Below are positions 1 through 11,075 of a stretch of 64,000 nucleotides of DNA, piece by piece. Where the stretch lies: assembly GCA_021464415.1 (NCBI GenBank), contig CM038470.1, forward strand, positions 24,453,601 through 24,517,600, given 5' to 3'. Each line of letters starts with the position of its first letter. Position 1 is the stretch's first letter. Made by a program: the position numbers and the translations under genes. Under the pieces are notes generated by a model that saw nothing but the letters and a program-made list of their open reading frames with translations, ran no database searches and had not been told where the DNA came from. Origin of the DNA: Lonicera japonica (taxonomy: Eukaryota; Streptophyta; Magnoliopsida; Dipsacales; Caprifoliaceae).

Positions 1-489
1 TGGACGAGCCAGCAAATCCAAATAATTTTCGAGGTAGTATGAGCAAGAGTATGATATTCAGCCTCAGCACTGGAACGAGCAACAATAGTTTGCTTCTTAC
101 TTTTCCAAGAAATGAGAGAATCACCGAGAAAAACCCAAAAGTCAGTGGTAGATCGCCAATCAGTAATATCTCCGGCCAAGTCAGAATCAAAGTACCCTTG
201 TAGCATAAGACTAGAGGCAGAAGATAAATGCAAGTCGTGGTGTATGGTCCTTTTTATGTAGCGGATGATACGAAGAACAGCAGCAAAGTGAACAAATCTT
301 GGAGCAGACATGAACTGACTCACAATATGGACGGCATAACTAATATCTGGTCTGGTGATGTAATTGAGATTGCCCACAAGTTGCTAGTATAATGTAGGAT
401 TAGCCAGAGGAGTGCCATCGGAAGAAAAAAACTTGACATTCATCTCAAGAGGAATATCCGCAATCTTGTTGTCTGTCAATCCAGCCCCG
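1..489 (-). pseudogene. Ty1/Copia RT C-terminus and RNase H fragment
   Basis: Read on the minus strand this encodes the end of a Copia reverse transcriptase and its RNase H. Visible motifs include VGNLNYITRPDISYAVH, the SAPRFVHFAAVLRIIRYIK stretch, DSDLAGDITDWRSTTDF, and SWKSKKQTIVARSSAEAEY, in family order. A frameshift or stop lies near 385-390. In a working element this region degrades the RNA template during cDNA synthesis. The fragment begins (near 489) at the same codons (IVDRASLTD-like) where the plus-strand Copia element at 850-7822 ends, so the two may be the halves of one element separated by an inversion. The window edge cuts the element, so its 3' LTR is not visible. The Copia RNase H call is secure; the link to the other half is inference. 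Confidence 0.85.
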
Positions 490-849
490 TCAAAATCGTC
501 AAAAAATACCCACGAACGTGCCCTCACGCGCCAGGCGAATGAGATGCAACTGTTCCATGAAGCCCATGACATATACGCACCCACACGTGTCCTACGCCCC
601 CCCCCCCCACACACACATGCTCCTACACGTGCCGTTAGTTTCAGCGGCAGTTTTCTAACGCCGTTAATTCCATGTTCCAAAAAATATTTTAAATAAATAA
701 AATAAAAAATAACTTGTTCCCAAGGTTTTCCAATGTTTCGGACTCAACCGCTGCCTCCGTTTTTGCCAATTACATCTCTAAAATACCTGTATCAGGTTCC
801 ATATCTTACCTTTTCCATTTCCCCTTCCGTTAATTCTCCATTTTCCGCC
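490..849 (+). other. Copia leader / rearrangement junction, no gene
   Basis: This stretch lies between the inverted Copia 3' fragment and the gag start codon near 850. It includes a C-run followed by CA repeats (about 600-617) and AT-rich DNA. The last part, from about 730, is pyrimidine-rich and probably the 5' untranslated leader of the Copia element. I could not delimit a 5' LTR. Confidence 0.4.
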
Positions 850-1700
850 ATGTCTTCCAACTCTAAAATTTCTATTACAATTAAACTTGATGGGAACAAT
901 TATAGTCATTGGTCAATGCTATTTCAAAATTCTCTGAAAGATAAAAGTCTTTGGAATTATATTATTGGCAAAGAAAAATGTCCTATTGATACTGATCGCA
1001 AGTTTGCAAAATAGGATTTAATAATAATAAGATCTTAACCAGAATTGCCAATACCATCATACTATCTATTGGCATACAGCTCGGGAAATGTGATACTGCA
1101 CAGAAAGCTTGAGATTTTTTGGCAAACCGATATATTCAAACTAATTTTGCTAAAAAGTACAAGCTTGAACAGGATATACGGGCCCTACAACAATAAACAG
1201 GACAATCTGCCTCCGATTTTCATTCTAACATGTCTCTTATCTGAGATCAGTTAGAACTTATGGAACCATAGTGGACTACTGATATGCAATTGTGAAAAAC
1301 TTTTTGTGAGGAGACTCGGCTTGTCCAATTTCTTAAGGCTCTCAGGGAAGAATTTGAACCACTACGAGTCGCTATGCTCCACCGTAAACCTCTGCCTACC
1401 GTTAAAATGGCTCTGACAGAATTAATTACTGAAGAAACCCACATAGGTATCTCCTCAAATTTATCTTTGGTATTCATTGCGACCCCTCACCTACAGCAAT
1501 AGTCTTACCAAACTCCCATAAATCACCTTTCACCATGACCTCCCCATACTTCAGCTCATCCACAACAGGCTTCCCCCCCGGCCACCCAGAGGTTTATCAG
1601 AGGTACAATGTAACTACTGCAAGGAATTTGGTCACACAGTTAAGTACTACCCCTTTCCTACTTCTCATTACATGCGAGGCCTACAAAAGTCCTCCCAATC
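850..1700 (+). pseudogene. Copia gag (broken)
   Basis: The start codon near 850 opens a frame with the Copia gag N-terminus: KLDGNNYSHWSMLFQNSLKD followed by a WNYIIGKEKCP stretch. The frame is lost near 1010. Gag sequence returns at about 1325-1500 (LREEFEPLRVAMLHRKPLP). At about 1606-1640 there is a CCHC zinc knuckle, CNYCKEFGHTVKYY, whose last cysteine is a tyrosine codon (TAC for TGC). Gag packages the RNA into virus-like particles and the knuckle binds nucleic acid, so the lost cysteine alone would disable it. Confidence 0.8.
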
Positions 1701-1854
1701 TGCTACAGCCTTTACATCATATAATCCACTGAGTATCGGCTATTCGCCTCCACTTGTTTTTTGCCCGACCGCCACCCCTGAGGTCTCTACCAACCCTCCC
1801 CAATTCAATCATACTGTTGCATCGGCCTTATCTGCTCCCACTGGTACATCTCCC

Positions 1855-2279
1855 TCCATGGTTTCTTGATTTTGGAGCATCAAACCACATGACGTTTGAT
1901 TCTACCCACTTTGCATTATCTAGTCTAATATACTAATCTCCCTCGATCCATACGGCTAATGGGCCTACTATCTCAGCTAGTCATATTTGGTTATATTAAC
2001 ACCAACAACGATTTGTCTGTTCCTGATGTTCCTTTTGTCCCTCAATTATCTAAGCAACTTTTTTCTGTTGGCCAATTATGTGATCTCAGGCTAATTATTT
2101 CTTGATTCCTCTGGTTTTGTTGTGCAGGACCGCTCGACGGGGATATCAGTTGGGACATGCCATAGAGTTGGACGCCTATATGTGACAAACAGATTACAAA
2201 TCTCTACTCCACTAGTTCACCATTCGTGGCACTTACTCCTACCCCCTCCTCCTTTATCTACTGACATTCTAGATTAGGT
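1855..2279 (+). pseudogene. Copia aspartic protease and pre-integrase remnant
   Basis: WFLDFGASNHMTFD at about 1860-1905 is the Copia protease active-site region; the usual DSGA is DFGA here, so the catalytic triplet is altered. Next come DLSVPDVPFVPQL and LFSVGQLCD (about 2010-2085) and the pre-integrase start, with in-frame stops. The reading continues across the solo LTR insertion: the codons broken at 2279 resume at 5884, where the RLGH-type pre-integrase motif is completed. Confidence 0.8.
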
Positions 2280-5200
2280 TGTGAAGCCCCAATCCCGTTT
2301 TGAGATTTTCATCTCTAGGATCCGGTTAATCACGAGTGTCTTACGCGACAGCGGGTTTAAATTAATAAGATCATGACTTTTAAAATCTTTTTCTTAATAA
2401 AACATGACCCGAGGAAAAGTTCGTTTTACAAATTTTCGTTATGTGGAGTTCGTTTACACAACAATCCGCCCTGTTAAGTTTAAAACAATTTTCATACCAA
2501 AAACAACACAAACCAATCCACATTTAAATCCACTCCACTATTAAAACCGTTTACACAAGTTTACAATACAAATCGTTTATCAAAGTCATAGTTCATTTAC
2601 AATACATTAAAAGCCAACAATTATATAACTCAGTCCTTTATCTAAAGACTATAAGGTTTATGGAAATCAGAGGCTTCTAAGTTAACACTCCACGCTCTTG
2701 CCTCGAAGCCCAACCTGCAAAACTGCTTTGAAAAGGGGAATGAGCCAAATCCGGGCTCAGTGGGAACTATAATGTTTTGATATGGAAAATACTTTACTTT
2801 AATGCATTAGTTAAAACCATGCAATGCAATGAAAATCATATCCATGTGCATGCCGAGCCCGCCAGGATCCCCCTTCCAAGTCATTGGAAGCTATATTATT
2901 CATTATCCGACCCCATCCTTATATATTCCTAGGTATGACCTCTATTTATAAGTTTACGCCTTTTTCAAGAGGGCATCCATGAAACAACTTAATAAATTAT
3001 CAACATCCTATGGTACGTCACGTTACGGTGAGTTGTCCCATGGTGGGAATTAAGAATCATATACTTATACCGAGAGTTGACAATTATCCACCAAGCATTA
3101 GATATTTCCTCTTTGCTTATAGTTCATTATAAGTTTTGTGCTTGGCCAACTAATATGCATTACCACTAGATCATTCAACTTAAGCACTACGTTACAGTGT
3201 CCTCCAATATAGCCATTCATTTGCTATGCCTACCACTTTGATTGCTAATGTCCTATGTTTAACATGAACTGGTAAATTAATTTTATAATTACATTCGTCC
3301 ACGCACCCGTATGTTATCTACGGATCAATAGTATTAGAACTTTCCATATTAGGCATTAGTTTATTATGAATGGCCACATGGTTCTCTAAGTAAATTATGG
3401 TCCGTATAGTAAAATACGTATTCATTCTTACGTTATATGCAATATATCCGAAATAATACATATAACATAATACAAGATATAATATAATATCACTTATTAA
3501 AGTCACTATCACATCTGTCACTCATGACGTGCAAGTATCATCCGACACATAGTCTCTTATTCTCAATAGTCAACCATGTCATCCGAGACATGTATCTCAG
3601 TGGCCATCATAGTCTTGACAGTCACAATAATATATGTAGTTGTCCAAGTGTCACCAGATCTGCATTTCGTGGCCTTTCACTCATGCAGCAGCAAGGCCTC
3701 TCGTTCGTTTCCGTGCAGGGTTTTGGGTCTTTCACTTAGGGGCACTATGTCCCAACTAAAGGTCCCAATCATTAGAGACCAACCCAGGGCCATCACTGGA
3801 CTAATGTTATCTCATCATCTCATTATACACATTTATATATTCAACCATGAATCACATAATATACACATTACCACATTCATATAACCCATCATTAGCAAAA
3901 TACAATGAAATAATAACAAAATGTATCATATGTGTACTCGCGCCAATAAGGTAATTCACATTTAGGGCCTCATCATCAATCACCCGCATACATATATGTA
4001 ACAAGCCCAAGCCCATATATATAGGAATCAATATGTACGTATATATATATATATATCTCATTTCATTGTGCCGATAAGATAATTCACATATTAGGCTTTA
4101 TAGTCATTTATACATATATGTGTGCGTGTATATCTAAGTCAAGCCCACGCAACCGGCCAATTTGGAATCTAATTTATATGCATATAATCACACGATTACG
4201 CACCACTCATTTATCATTATCAAAAGCTTTGTTATTACGTCTTTTATCCATAATCTTTCCGTAACATAATAATTCACATTGAAATGGCCAATTAGTGTGT
4301 TATCGGGATTCACCTCTCATAGTGAATCATGTGCGTAAAACTAAAATCGCATGATCTTTACCAAAGTTGTTACGTCATTATATTAAGCCAAACAACGGGT
4401 CCTATGTGCCTCGCCTAACCGTTAAGCTTACAGTGCCTCTAGCCTTTTATGAATAAGATTACAACAGCCTATAACTCACAAATTGGTGTTTATAACATTT
4501 CTAGAATGCACCAAGCCACATTCTCACCACTAGTCACAACAAGGGTCTATATAAAGCGCTAAGCTCAAAAGTTAGTATTTATCATTACCGCCCTAGTGGG
4601 TTCTTGGTTCAATACTTATGTATAAGGTTCAATACCTTTAACTAATAAAATATATGCGTATATCTATCATTTACAATCTATAACCAACCATTCTATGCAC
4701 ACAAATCCCAAAAACCCAATTTTTTAGTCCATACACCTTATTACCAAATGGGTATGATATGTAGAAACAAGTTAATGGGTCATAGCATCATAAGAGTTCA
4801 TAATACATGATATATATGCGATATTCTACTCGTATACACCATCAATTGATCCTCAAACCAACCAAACTCACATACACATCACAACCTAGGGTTTTTCACC
4901 AAAATCCCCATCTTTGTATGAAATTGCTATACAACACATGATAGTTTGAAAAGAAACAAGTTTAAGATTAGTGTTCCCACCTAATTGAAGCTTCATCCTC
5001 GAATTGATGATGCGTGGTCCCAAATTCTGAACCCCAATCCCGAGCTCAAGCTGGCATGGATGAGGAGGAAGGATGAAGAAGATGAATAGTTGTTTAGAAT
5101 AAGGGTTTTGATGATTTTTTAGTTTAATCTTTGGATGGGAGATGAAAATCCACTAAAACCCTCAAGAATTTTCTTATTATATCCCTCTCTAGAAGCTCTC

Positions 5201-5883
5201 GCGAGGTGGTGTTGGAATGAGGAGAAAATGAAGGAGAACGTGTATATAAACTATTGCTTTAATCGCATGGTTAGTATTTAAGTGTCACACTTTGGGACCT
5301 ACAGCATTGAACTTTAGACGGCCATAACTTCTCGCTCGGAAGCCTGATTGAGGTAATTTTTATGTCCACGAAAGCTTATTCGGAGCTCTACAAGTCTGTA
5401 AGAGGAAGTCTCCTCAAATTCTGGATGGATAATTTCCAGAAATTCGACGAAGTCAGTGCATTAATGTTACTGAATGAACAACTGATAGCGATTTGCCTAT
5501 TTCGCGCTCAGTTTTGACCTAGTAGGAGTCCGAATTTTCCTTTGGTCAAAACACAAAAGTTGTAGATTGCCTAAAAATATAGACACTAACATAGACGGAA
5601 ATGCAATCTGGCGAGCAACGAAGAATTTACATTCCCCCCAAGTTATCCCAAAATTATGAAGTCGAGTAAATTAAAAATTTGTAATTTACATCCCAATTTC
5701 AACTCGACACCCAAAATGACTTACGGATATTCTAACATGTTTAAATATATTAATGTAAATCGTTGAAAGTCTTTGAGAAATTCAAATCCTTTCGGAGAAA
5801 AATATGGCTATCCGAAGTACACTTTCGCCTTACGCGCGACTTGTATCACGATTCTGACAAATAGAGAGGTACAGGGCGTTACA
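2280..5883. mobile_element. Solo LTR (long Gypsy-type), nested in Copia
   Basis: The insert starts TGTGAAGCCCC and ends GGGCGTTACA. It is flanked by TAGGT (2275-2279) and TAGGC (5884-5888), a 5-bp target duplication with one change. Removing it rejoins the Copia pre-integrase coding sequence. It is 3.6 kb and holds no recognisable coding domain, primer site or polypurine tract, so it is best read as a solo LTR. Its last 0.8 kb is clearly related to the last 0.8 kb of the 46382-49029 insert (shared GCCATAACTT..GCTCGGAA and CAAAACACRAAAGTTGTAGA stretches). Such multi-kilobase LTRs with a TGTAACRCCC start are typical of Tekay/Del-type chromoviruses; that lineage name is inference. Confidence 0.8.
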
Positions 5884-6740
5884 TAGGCCATGTTTCTTTT
5901 TCTTGTCTTCAATTTATGGTTAATAAAGGGTTGTTAGGATTAGCTACATTAGACAAAGATCCTTCTTGTGTTGCTTGTAAATTGGTTAAACAACCAGCTC
6001 TTCCTTTTAATAATAGTATTACTGTTTCAGACTCTCCATTTGATCTTGTGCATTCTGATGTTTGGGGTAAATCCCTTGTTACCTCTATGGGTGGGGCATT
6101 ATATTATGTTGTGTTCATTATTGATAATTACTCCCGTTACACCTGGACAAATTTACTCTATTCCCGATCGAATTTTTTGAAAGTCTACGTTGAGTTTGCC
6201 ACTATGATTAAAACTCAATTTTTCAAAGCCATTAAAGTTTTACGATTCGACTCTGGCAGTGAATAACTGTCTCAGTCCTTTTTTGATTTTCTTAAATATC
6301 AGGGGACTCTTTCTCACATATCTTGCCCTGACACTCCTCAACAAAATGGGATTGCAAAACGCAAACACCGACATCTTGTTGAAACAGCCTGTACTTTACA
6401 AGTCTCTTCCTCTATTCTCTCAATTTTCTGGGGTGAAGCCATCCATACATCTTCCGTCCTTATTAATCGCATTCCTTCCGTAGTTACTGGTAGTCTCTCT
6501 TTTTTTTAATGTCTATTTGGTACTAAACTTGATTATTCTTCTCTTCGTGTTTTTTGGGCCACCTGTTTTGTGCTTCTTCCACCATGAGAGCGCACAAAAC
6601 TCACACAAAAAACGGCTATATGTGTCTTCTTAAGGTATCGAGTTCAATAAAAAAAGCTATCATTGTTATGATCTTAATGCAAAAAGATTTCGTATTTCTA
6701 GACATGTCACCTTCTGAGAGAATACCCCTTACTACACCTT
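5884..6740 (+). pseudogene. Copia integrase (broken)
   Basis: The zinc-binding pre-integrase end (DPSCVACKLVKQ) is followed by the integrase core. HSDVWG at about 6050 carries the first catalytic Asp, FIIDNYSRYTW follows, and the region leading to the second Asp (VLRFDSGSE) runs to a stop at 6264. After a frame change, QQNGIAKRKHRHLVETA and WGEAIHTSSVLINRIPS continue to about 6480. Integrase would insert the cDNA into chromosomes. At least one stop and several frameshifts disable it. Confidence 0.8.
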
Positions 6741-7029
6741 AAATAAGGATTTCGTGTCATCCCCTGAACCTTCCCTACCCATTGATCAACACCTTAATTC
6801 TTCTACCATTAACTTCTTTCTTCATTAACCCACTCATCTCCCCATTCCTGATCCAACACCATTACTTGCCCCTCCCCCTGATTTTGTATATGGATGTTCA
6901 CCTGCTGCTAACTCTACATCCTGTCCTAACTCTATTTGTCCCATCGACGGTTCTGTGACACAACTGACTCGTGATCGTCGCCCACCAGCCAAACTGTCAA
7001 ATTATCATTATTTTCTCTCTGCCATATGT

Positions 7030-7822
7030 CTCTCCATGAACCCATTTCCTATCACCCTGCCTCCTTAGATCCCCATTAGCAACAGGCTATGGCTGATGAA
7101 GTTACTGCTCTCCAATAGACTAATACGTGGGATCTTACCACTTTACCTGCAGGGCAATCTGTTGTTGGTTGTAAATGGATTTACAAAATTAAAACTAAGG
7201 TTGATGGTTCTATTAACCGATACAAGGCTCATCTTGTTGCGAAAGGTTTTACTCAAGAATATAGCATTGACTATGAAGAAACTTTTGCACCCATCGCTCG
7301 TATGACCACAGTTTGCACTCTAATTTTGGTTACCTCTGTCCGCCAATGGTCCTTTCATTAAATGGATATCAAGAACACCTTTTTTCATGGTGATCTCTCT
7401 GAGGTGGTTTATATGCAACCTCCTCCCGGACTTCCTTATTCTCCTAGGCAAGTCTGCAAACTAGGGTGTGCTCTTTATGGCCTCAAACAAGCACCCAGAG
7501 CCTAGTTTGCAAAATTCTCCACCGTTGTCCTCGCCCATGGATTCTCTTAGAGTACTCATGATTCGGCTATGTTCATATATTCCTCATCACAGGGCATTGT
7601 TATTCTTCTAATATATGTTGTTAATATGATTATCACTAGGAATGATTTAGCTGGTATATCTCAGCTCAAAGCCTATCTGTGTTCATGTTTCAAAATGAAA
7701 GATCTGGGTACTCTTCGCTACTTCTTAGGCATTGAGGTTAATAACTCATCTACGAGATACTTCCTTTTTCAAATGAAATATGCTTATGATATTGTTGACC
7801 GCGCTAGTCTGACAGATTTATA
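7030..7822 (+). pseudogene. Copia reverse transcriptase (truncated)
   Basis: Recognisable RT blocks in order: a WDLTTLPAG stretch, [63 protein letters not shown] and [16 protein letters not shown]. The catalytic YVDDM box is YVVNM here (about 7613-7627), so both essential Asp positions are lost. Several in-frame stops are present. The sequence ends at about 7822 after a KYAYDIVDRASLTD motif, and the remaining RT and RNase H are absent downstream. Confidence 0.85.
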
Positions 7823-8434
7823 GTGTAAAAATAAGCGTCTAGGTCAGACACCCATATCCATTGGAGCTCTAGCCTTTAGAGAATTCAAGTCATCACCTTT
7901 GGCAGTGATGCGCGTCACTTTTCGGCAAAATTCCTTCGTTTAGAGCTCCTCTGAGCTCCTCTTGATGTGGCAGAATCTGTTGCTGACGTGGGTAGTCACG
8001 TCTCAACTCGTGATTGATAGGGTAAATTAGCTTATTAATTTATACCATCAATCATCATCATCCTGAGCTCTGAGCTTGGGGAAGTATCTAAATGAAATAG
8101 TGTGCCCAAATCGAAATCTTGCACCAAATAAATTCTAAAGAGCTTACTAAAACCATATAATCATAAACCCAAATCAAAATCTTGGATTGAGAGACACTTA
8201 TATCAAATTCATTAGTGTTGAGATGGCATGTATGTCGTAAATCTTAGATTTGACAAAGAGGAAGAATAATTGAAGAAAGAAGAACTGAGAGAGGGGGAAG
8301 AACACAATGAGAGAAAGAGAATAGTGGTGGGGCCAGCCAAATAAAGATAAAGAAGATGTGGAGAGAGAGAAGTAAAAAAACATTATGAGGAGCAGCAAAG
8401 AAAAATAACATATTTTTAAGGGGCAATCGGGCAT
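7823..8434. other. No gene recognised
   Basis: Between the broken Copia RT and a terminal-inverted-repeat element I see no conserved protein, RNA gene or clear repeat. If the Copia halves were separated by an inversion, this stretch would be the original flank or LTR on the element's 5' side, but I cannot confirm an LTR end. A purine-rich run (8240-8400) gives a long low-complexity open frame that I do not believe is coding. Confidence 0.4.
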
Positions 8435-8559
8435 AAGGGATTATTCTAATAATAACATAATTATAAAAGACACTTACAAATTAGCCGTGTAAATGAAGGA
8501 CACTGTACAAAAAAGACACTAATACCCCTTCCTTATAACATCTTACGTCTCATCAGAAT

Positions 8560-9075
8560 TAGTGCTAAATTTGTTTTAACACCAATACAAAACAGAGAAC
8601 AGCAAAATTCATGGTGGTAAAATAGATGTAGTACCCATCCAATCTGCACATCAAGGAGGTTTTAGCACCAATGGTGCTAAATCTGTTTTAGCACCCGTCA
8701 CCTTTCATTATAACATCTCACGTTTCATCAGAATTTGTGCTAAAATGGCTTTAGCACCATTGGTGATAAATCTGTTTTAGCACCGATACAAAACAAAGAA
8801 TAACAAAATTGGTGCTAAATCTATTTTAGTACCAATACAAAATAGAGAACGACAAAAATTTGTGCTAAATATGTTTTAGTACCAATACAAAATAGAGAAC
8901 GACAAAAATTTGTGCTAAATATGTTTTAGTACCAATACAAAACAAAGAACGACAAAAAATGGTGCTAAATCTGTTTTAGCACCAATACAAAATAGATAAC
9001 AACAAAATTTATGGTGATAAAACAGATTTAGTACCCATCCAAAGCTACACATCAAGGTGTTTTAGCACCAATTTT
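8560..9075. repeat. 50-bp tandem array with self-complementary units
   Basis: The unit ACCAATACAAAATAGAGAAC plus a GTGCTAAAT..ATTTTAGYACC core repeats. Units at 8831-8880 and 8881-8930 are identical over 50 bases, and 8931-8980 is a close copy. Each unit contains TGGTGCTAAA then TTTTAGCACCA about 4 bases apart, which can fold into a short hairpin. Flanking units (8560-8830 and 8981-9075) are more diverged and partly inverted. Confidence 0.8.
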
Positions 9076-9377
9076 TCAACACTAGAATGATGCCATATCT
9101 TTGATTTAGAGTTCGTAAAAAAAAAGAGTTAAGATCAGATTATTTTTTTTCAAATCCCGCTGAGCTGTCGAAATTAGTCGATTTCTATAACAAAACGACC
9201 TTTGTCCATTTTGATTTTTCACTTAATTATATTAACTGTCTTCCGAACAACATATCCAAAAATCAGCCCAATCCAACTGTTCAATCGAAAGTTATATATG
9301 TTTTATGATTGCACCTGTTGAAAAAAAATATATGAGGAGAACGACACTTCTCTCAGCTATACAATTGGAGAGTCGGG

Positions 9378-9405
9378 TAGTGGTGGTGGTGGTGGTGGTG
9401 GTGGA
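9378..9405. repeat. GGT/GTG microsatellite
   Basis: A run of GTG triplets inside the TIR element. It produces short valine-rich or histidine-rich open frames on the two strands that have no other protein-like feature. Confidence 0.9.
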
Positions 9406-9849
9406 AAAGGTGAGATCGTTGATGAAGAGGTCGGAGAAAGAGGTAGTGGACAGATTTAGCACCAATAAAGTTAAAATCGGTATAATATAACTGTTTAGGG
9501 GCCGAGAAAGAGAGGCGGGAGTGAGCGAGAGAGAAGGGCACTGTTTAGTGTGTTTTTGTCCATCAACATTTATCATTTTTCTTAAAATAAATTAATATTA
9601 TGAAAAGTGTCCTTATTGTAAAACCAAATTATGAAATTAGTACTATTTCCCTTTATTAAACACGAGTCCATCCTTAGAGTTATAAAACATTACGGAGCGA
9701 GGCTTTATAACTCATTATATAGTTGTTTTTTTTATTTTCTCTCACAAGTGGGGCCCGGTATTTCATTTTGTCAAAGTTGCAAGTTCCACAAGGAGGACCA
9801 ACTCAATTTTGGAGAATCCATGATAGAGTTCTCATAAGAAACGTTCTCT

Positions 9850-10270
9850 GTATCCCAAATGATGGGAAAAAAATTTAAAATAACTAATTTTTTTTATCCT
9901 TAAATGTAAACCAGTCATTTTGAAAGGATAAATCGATAGAATTTTTTTTATTATACTTGGTGAAGATGGTCTCCATGATTAGTAGATCGTACCCATCAAA
10001 TTTTATCGAAAAATTTAATCGGAAAGTGGGCTAACTAAACATCTAAAATTTTAACAGACATAAATGCTCATACATATATATATATATAAATTTTTTAGTT
10101 AACCTACTTTTCGGTTGAATTTTTTAATGAAATTTGGTAAAGATGAACACTAATCATAGATATCATCTTCATCGAGTTTCATCAAAAAAATTCATCCATT
10201 ATATACCCTTTAAAATGGTTGGTCGATATTTAACGATAAAAAATTTGGTCTCTTTAGATCATTTCCCTAC
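9850..10270. mobile_element. Fold-back MITE
   Basis: About 190-base left and right arms are imperfect inverted repeats over their whole length. GATGAAGAT..CTATGATTAGTG in the complement of the right arm matches GGTGAAGATGGTCTCCATGATTAGTAG in the left, and CCGAAAAGTAGGTTAACTA matches CGGAAAGTGGGCTAACTAA. A short AT-rich loop (about 10040-10095, with TATATA runs) separates them. There is no coding sequence. It lies 2.65 kb upstream of the subtilase and could form a long hairpin RNA if transcribed. Confidence 0.75.
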
Positions 10271-10549
10271 ATACTATACACTGTATATATAAATATATAT
10301 GCATGTATTTACATATATAAAATATTTTATATTTTTTATCTGATGCATAAGGGAATTCAGGTGGTGTGATGTGGTGGTTCTGATTGGTAGTGAAGCTTTT
10401 TGAAAATTAAATGAGCATTGAAATTGAAAACTCTATTATTCATATAGAATTCAATTCTTTAGAATTGAACCATAATCTTCTGCTCCATCCAAATAAGGGA
10501 ATTATAATTCCATGACATAAAATTGGAGTTGCCAAACACATTGTTACAA
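10271..10549. other. AT-rich spacer, nothing recognised
   Basis: AT-rich sequence between the fold-back MITE and the dispersed repeat. I see no coding or structural signal. Confidence 0.4.
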
Positions 10550-11075
10550 ATTGTGTGAAGAGATCTAGAATCATTCTTTACTCTACACATTCAACTAGGT
10601 AGTAACATGCAAAAGCATGAATAATTTGTTATAGGAAGTTAGGAACTAATAATTGTGTTTGATGTGTGCATAAGAATAAAAACTCTCTCCTTATTCCATG
10701 TTCTTTCTGCAAATCCTCTCTCCCTTTCTTTCCCCTTCTTCTATGAGGAAGAAGGAGAGGACCCTTTGGTCTCCTTAATATTAATAAATAAGGCAAGAAT
10801 TTGTGTGGTTTTATCAGATCTCAGGTAGTCATCTTTCTCTCCATTTGTGAGAATTTTTTTCCTTCCCTCCTTTAAGATGTGGAAGTGTTCATAGAGCAGC
10901 ATATATATATGTTGAAGTGGAGACAAACAGACCGATGCTTATAAATGCAGATGTAACTCAAGATTATGAAGATCTATTCTTTCTCTTTCTCCTATGATAT
11001 TTTTGCATTGTTTTTATGTTTATTGGTTATTTGAACTCCGTTTTGGGTGCTTTGATATTGTTATTTAATTTTTTT
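10550..11075 (+). repeat. Dispersed repeat, copy A
   Basis: About 525 bases closely match 32888-33400 in the same orientation, with small indels. Shared stretches include CAAATTGTGTGAAGAGATC, CATTCAACTAGGTA, GCATGAATAATTTGTTATAG and TTTTATCAGATC. No coding sequence or terminal repeats are visible. It may be part of an unrecognised element or an untranslated gene region that was duplicated. Confidence 0.7.

Larger units (their letters stand above)
850..7822 (+). mobile_element. Degenerate Ty1/Copia retrotransposon, 5' and central part
   Basis: Gag, protease, integrase and reverse-transcriptase remnants follow each other in Copia order on the plus strand, interrupted by a 3.6 kb insertion at 2280-5883. 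Reading frames are broken many times and several catalytic residues are changed, so the copy is dead. The element stops abruptly at about 7822 inside the RT domain. The missing RT end and RNase H are found on the minus strand at 1-489. Neither LTR could be identified next to this part. Domain order and motifs make the Copia call firm; I cannot assign a named lineage. Confidence 0.85.
8435..9653. mobile_element. Non-autonomous TIR element (Mutator-like?)
   Basis: The left end (from about 8435, AAGGGATTATTCTAATAAT, then GACACTTAC and GGACACTG) is an imperfect inverted repeat of the right end (back from about 9653: AAGGGAAATAGTACTAAT, GGACACTTTTC and GGACAAAAACAC). The interior has no transposase. 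It holds a 50-bp tandem array with hairpin units and a GGT microsatellite. Long imperfect TIRs suggest a Mutator-like derivative. No convincing target duplication was found, so ends and class are approximate. Confidence 0.5.

Noticed and set aside
8198..8434. Minus-strand hydrophobic frame rich in Leu, Phe and Ser
   Set aside because: It is produced by a purine-rich low-complexity run and overlaps a similar frame in another register.
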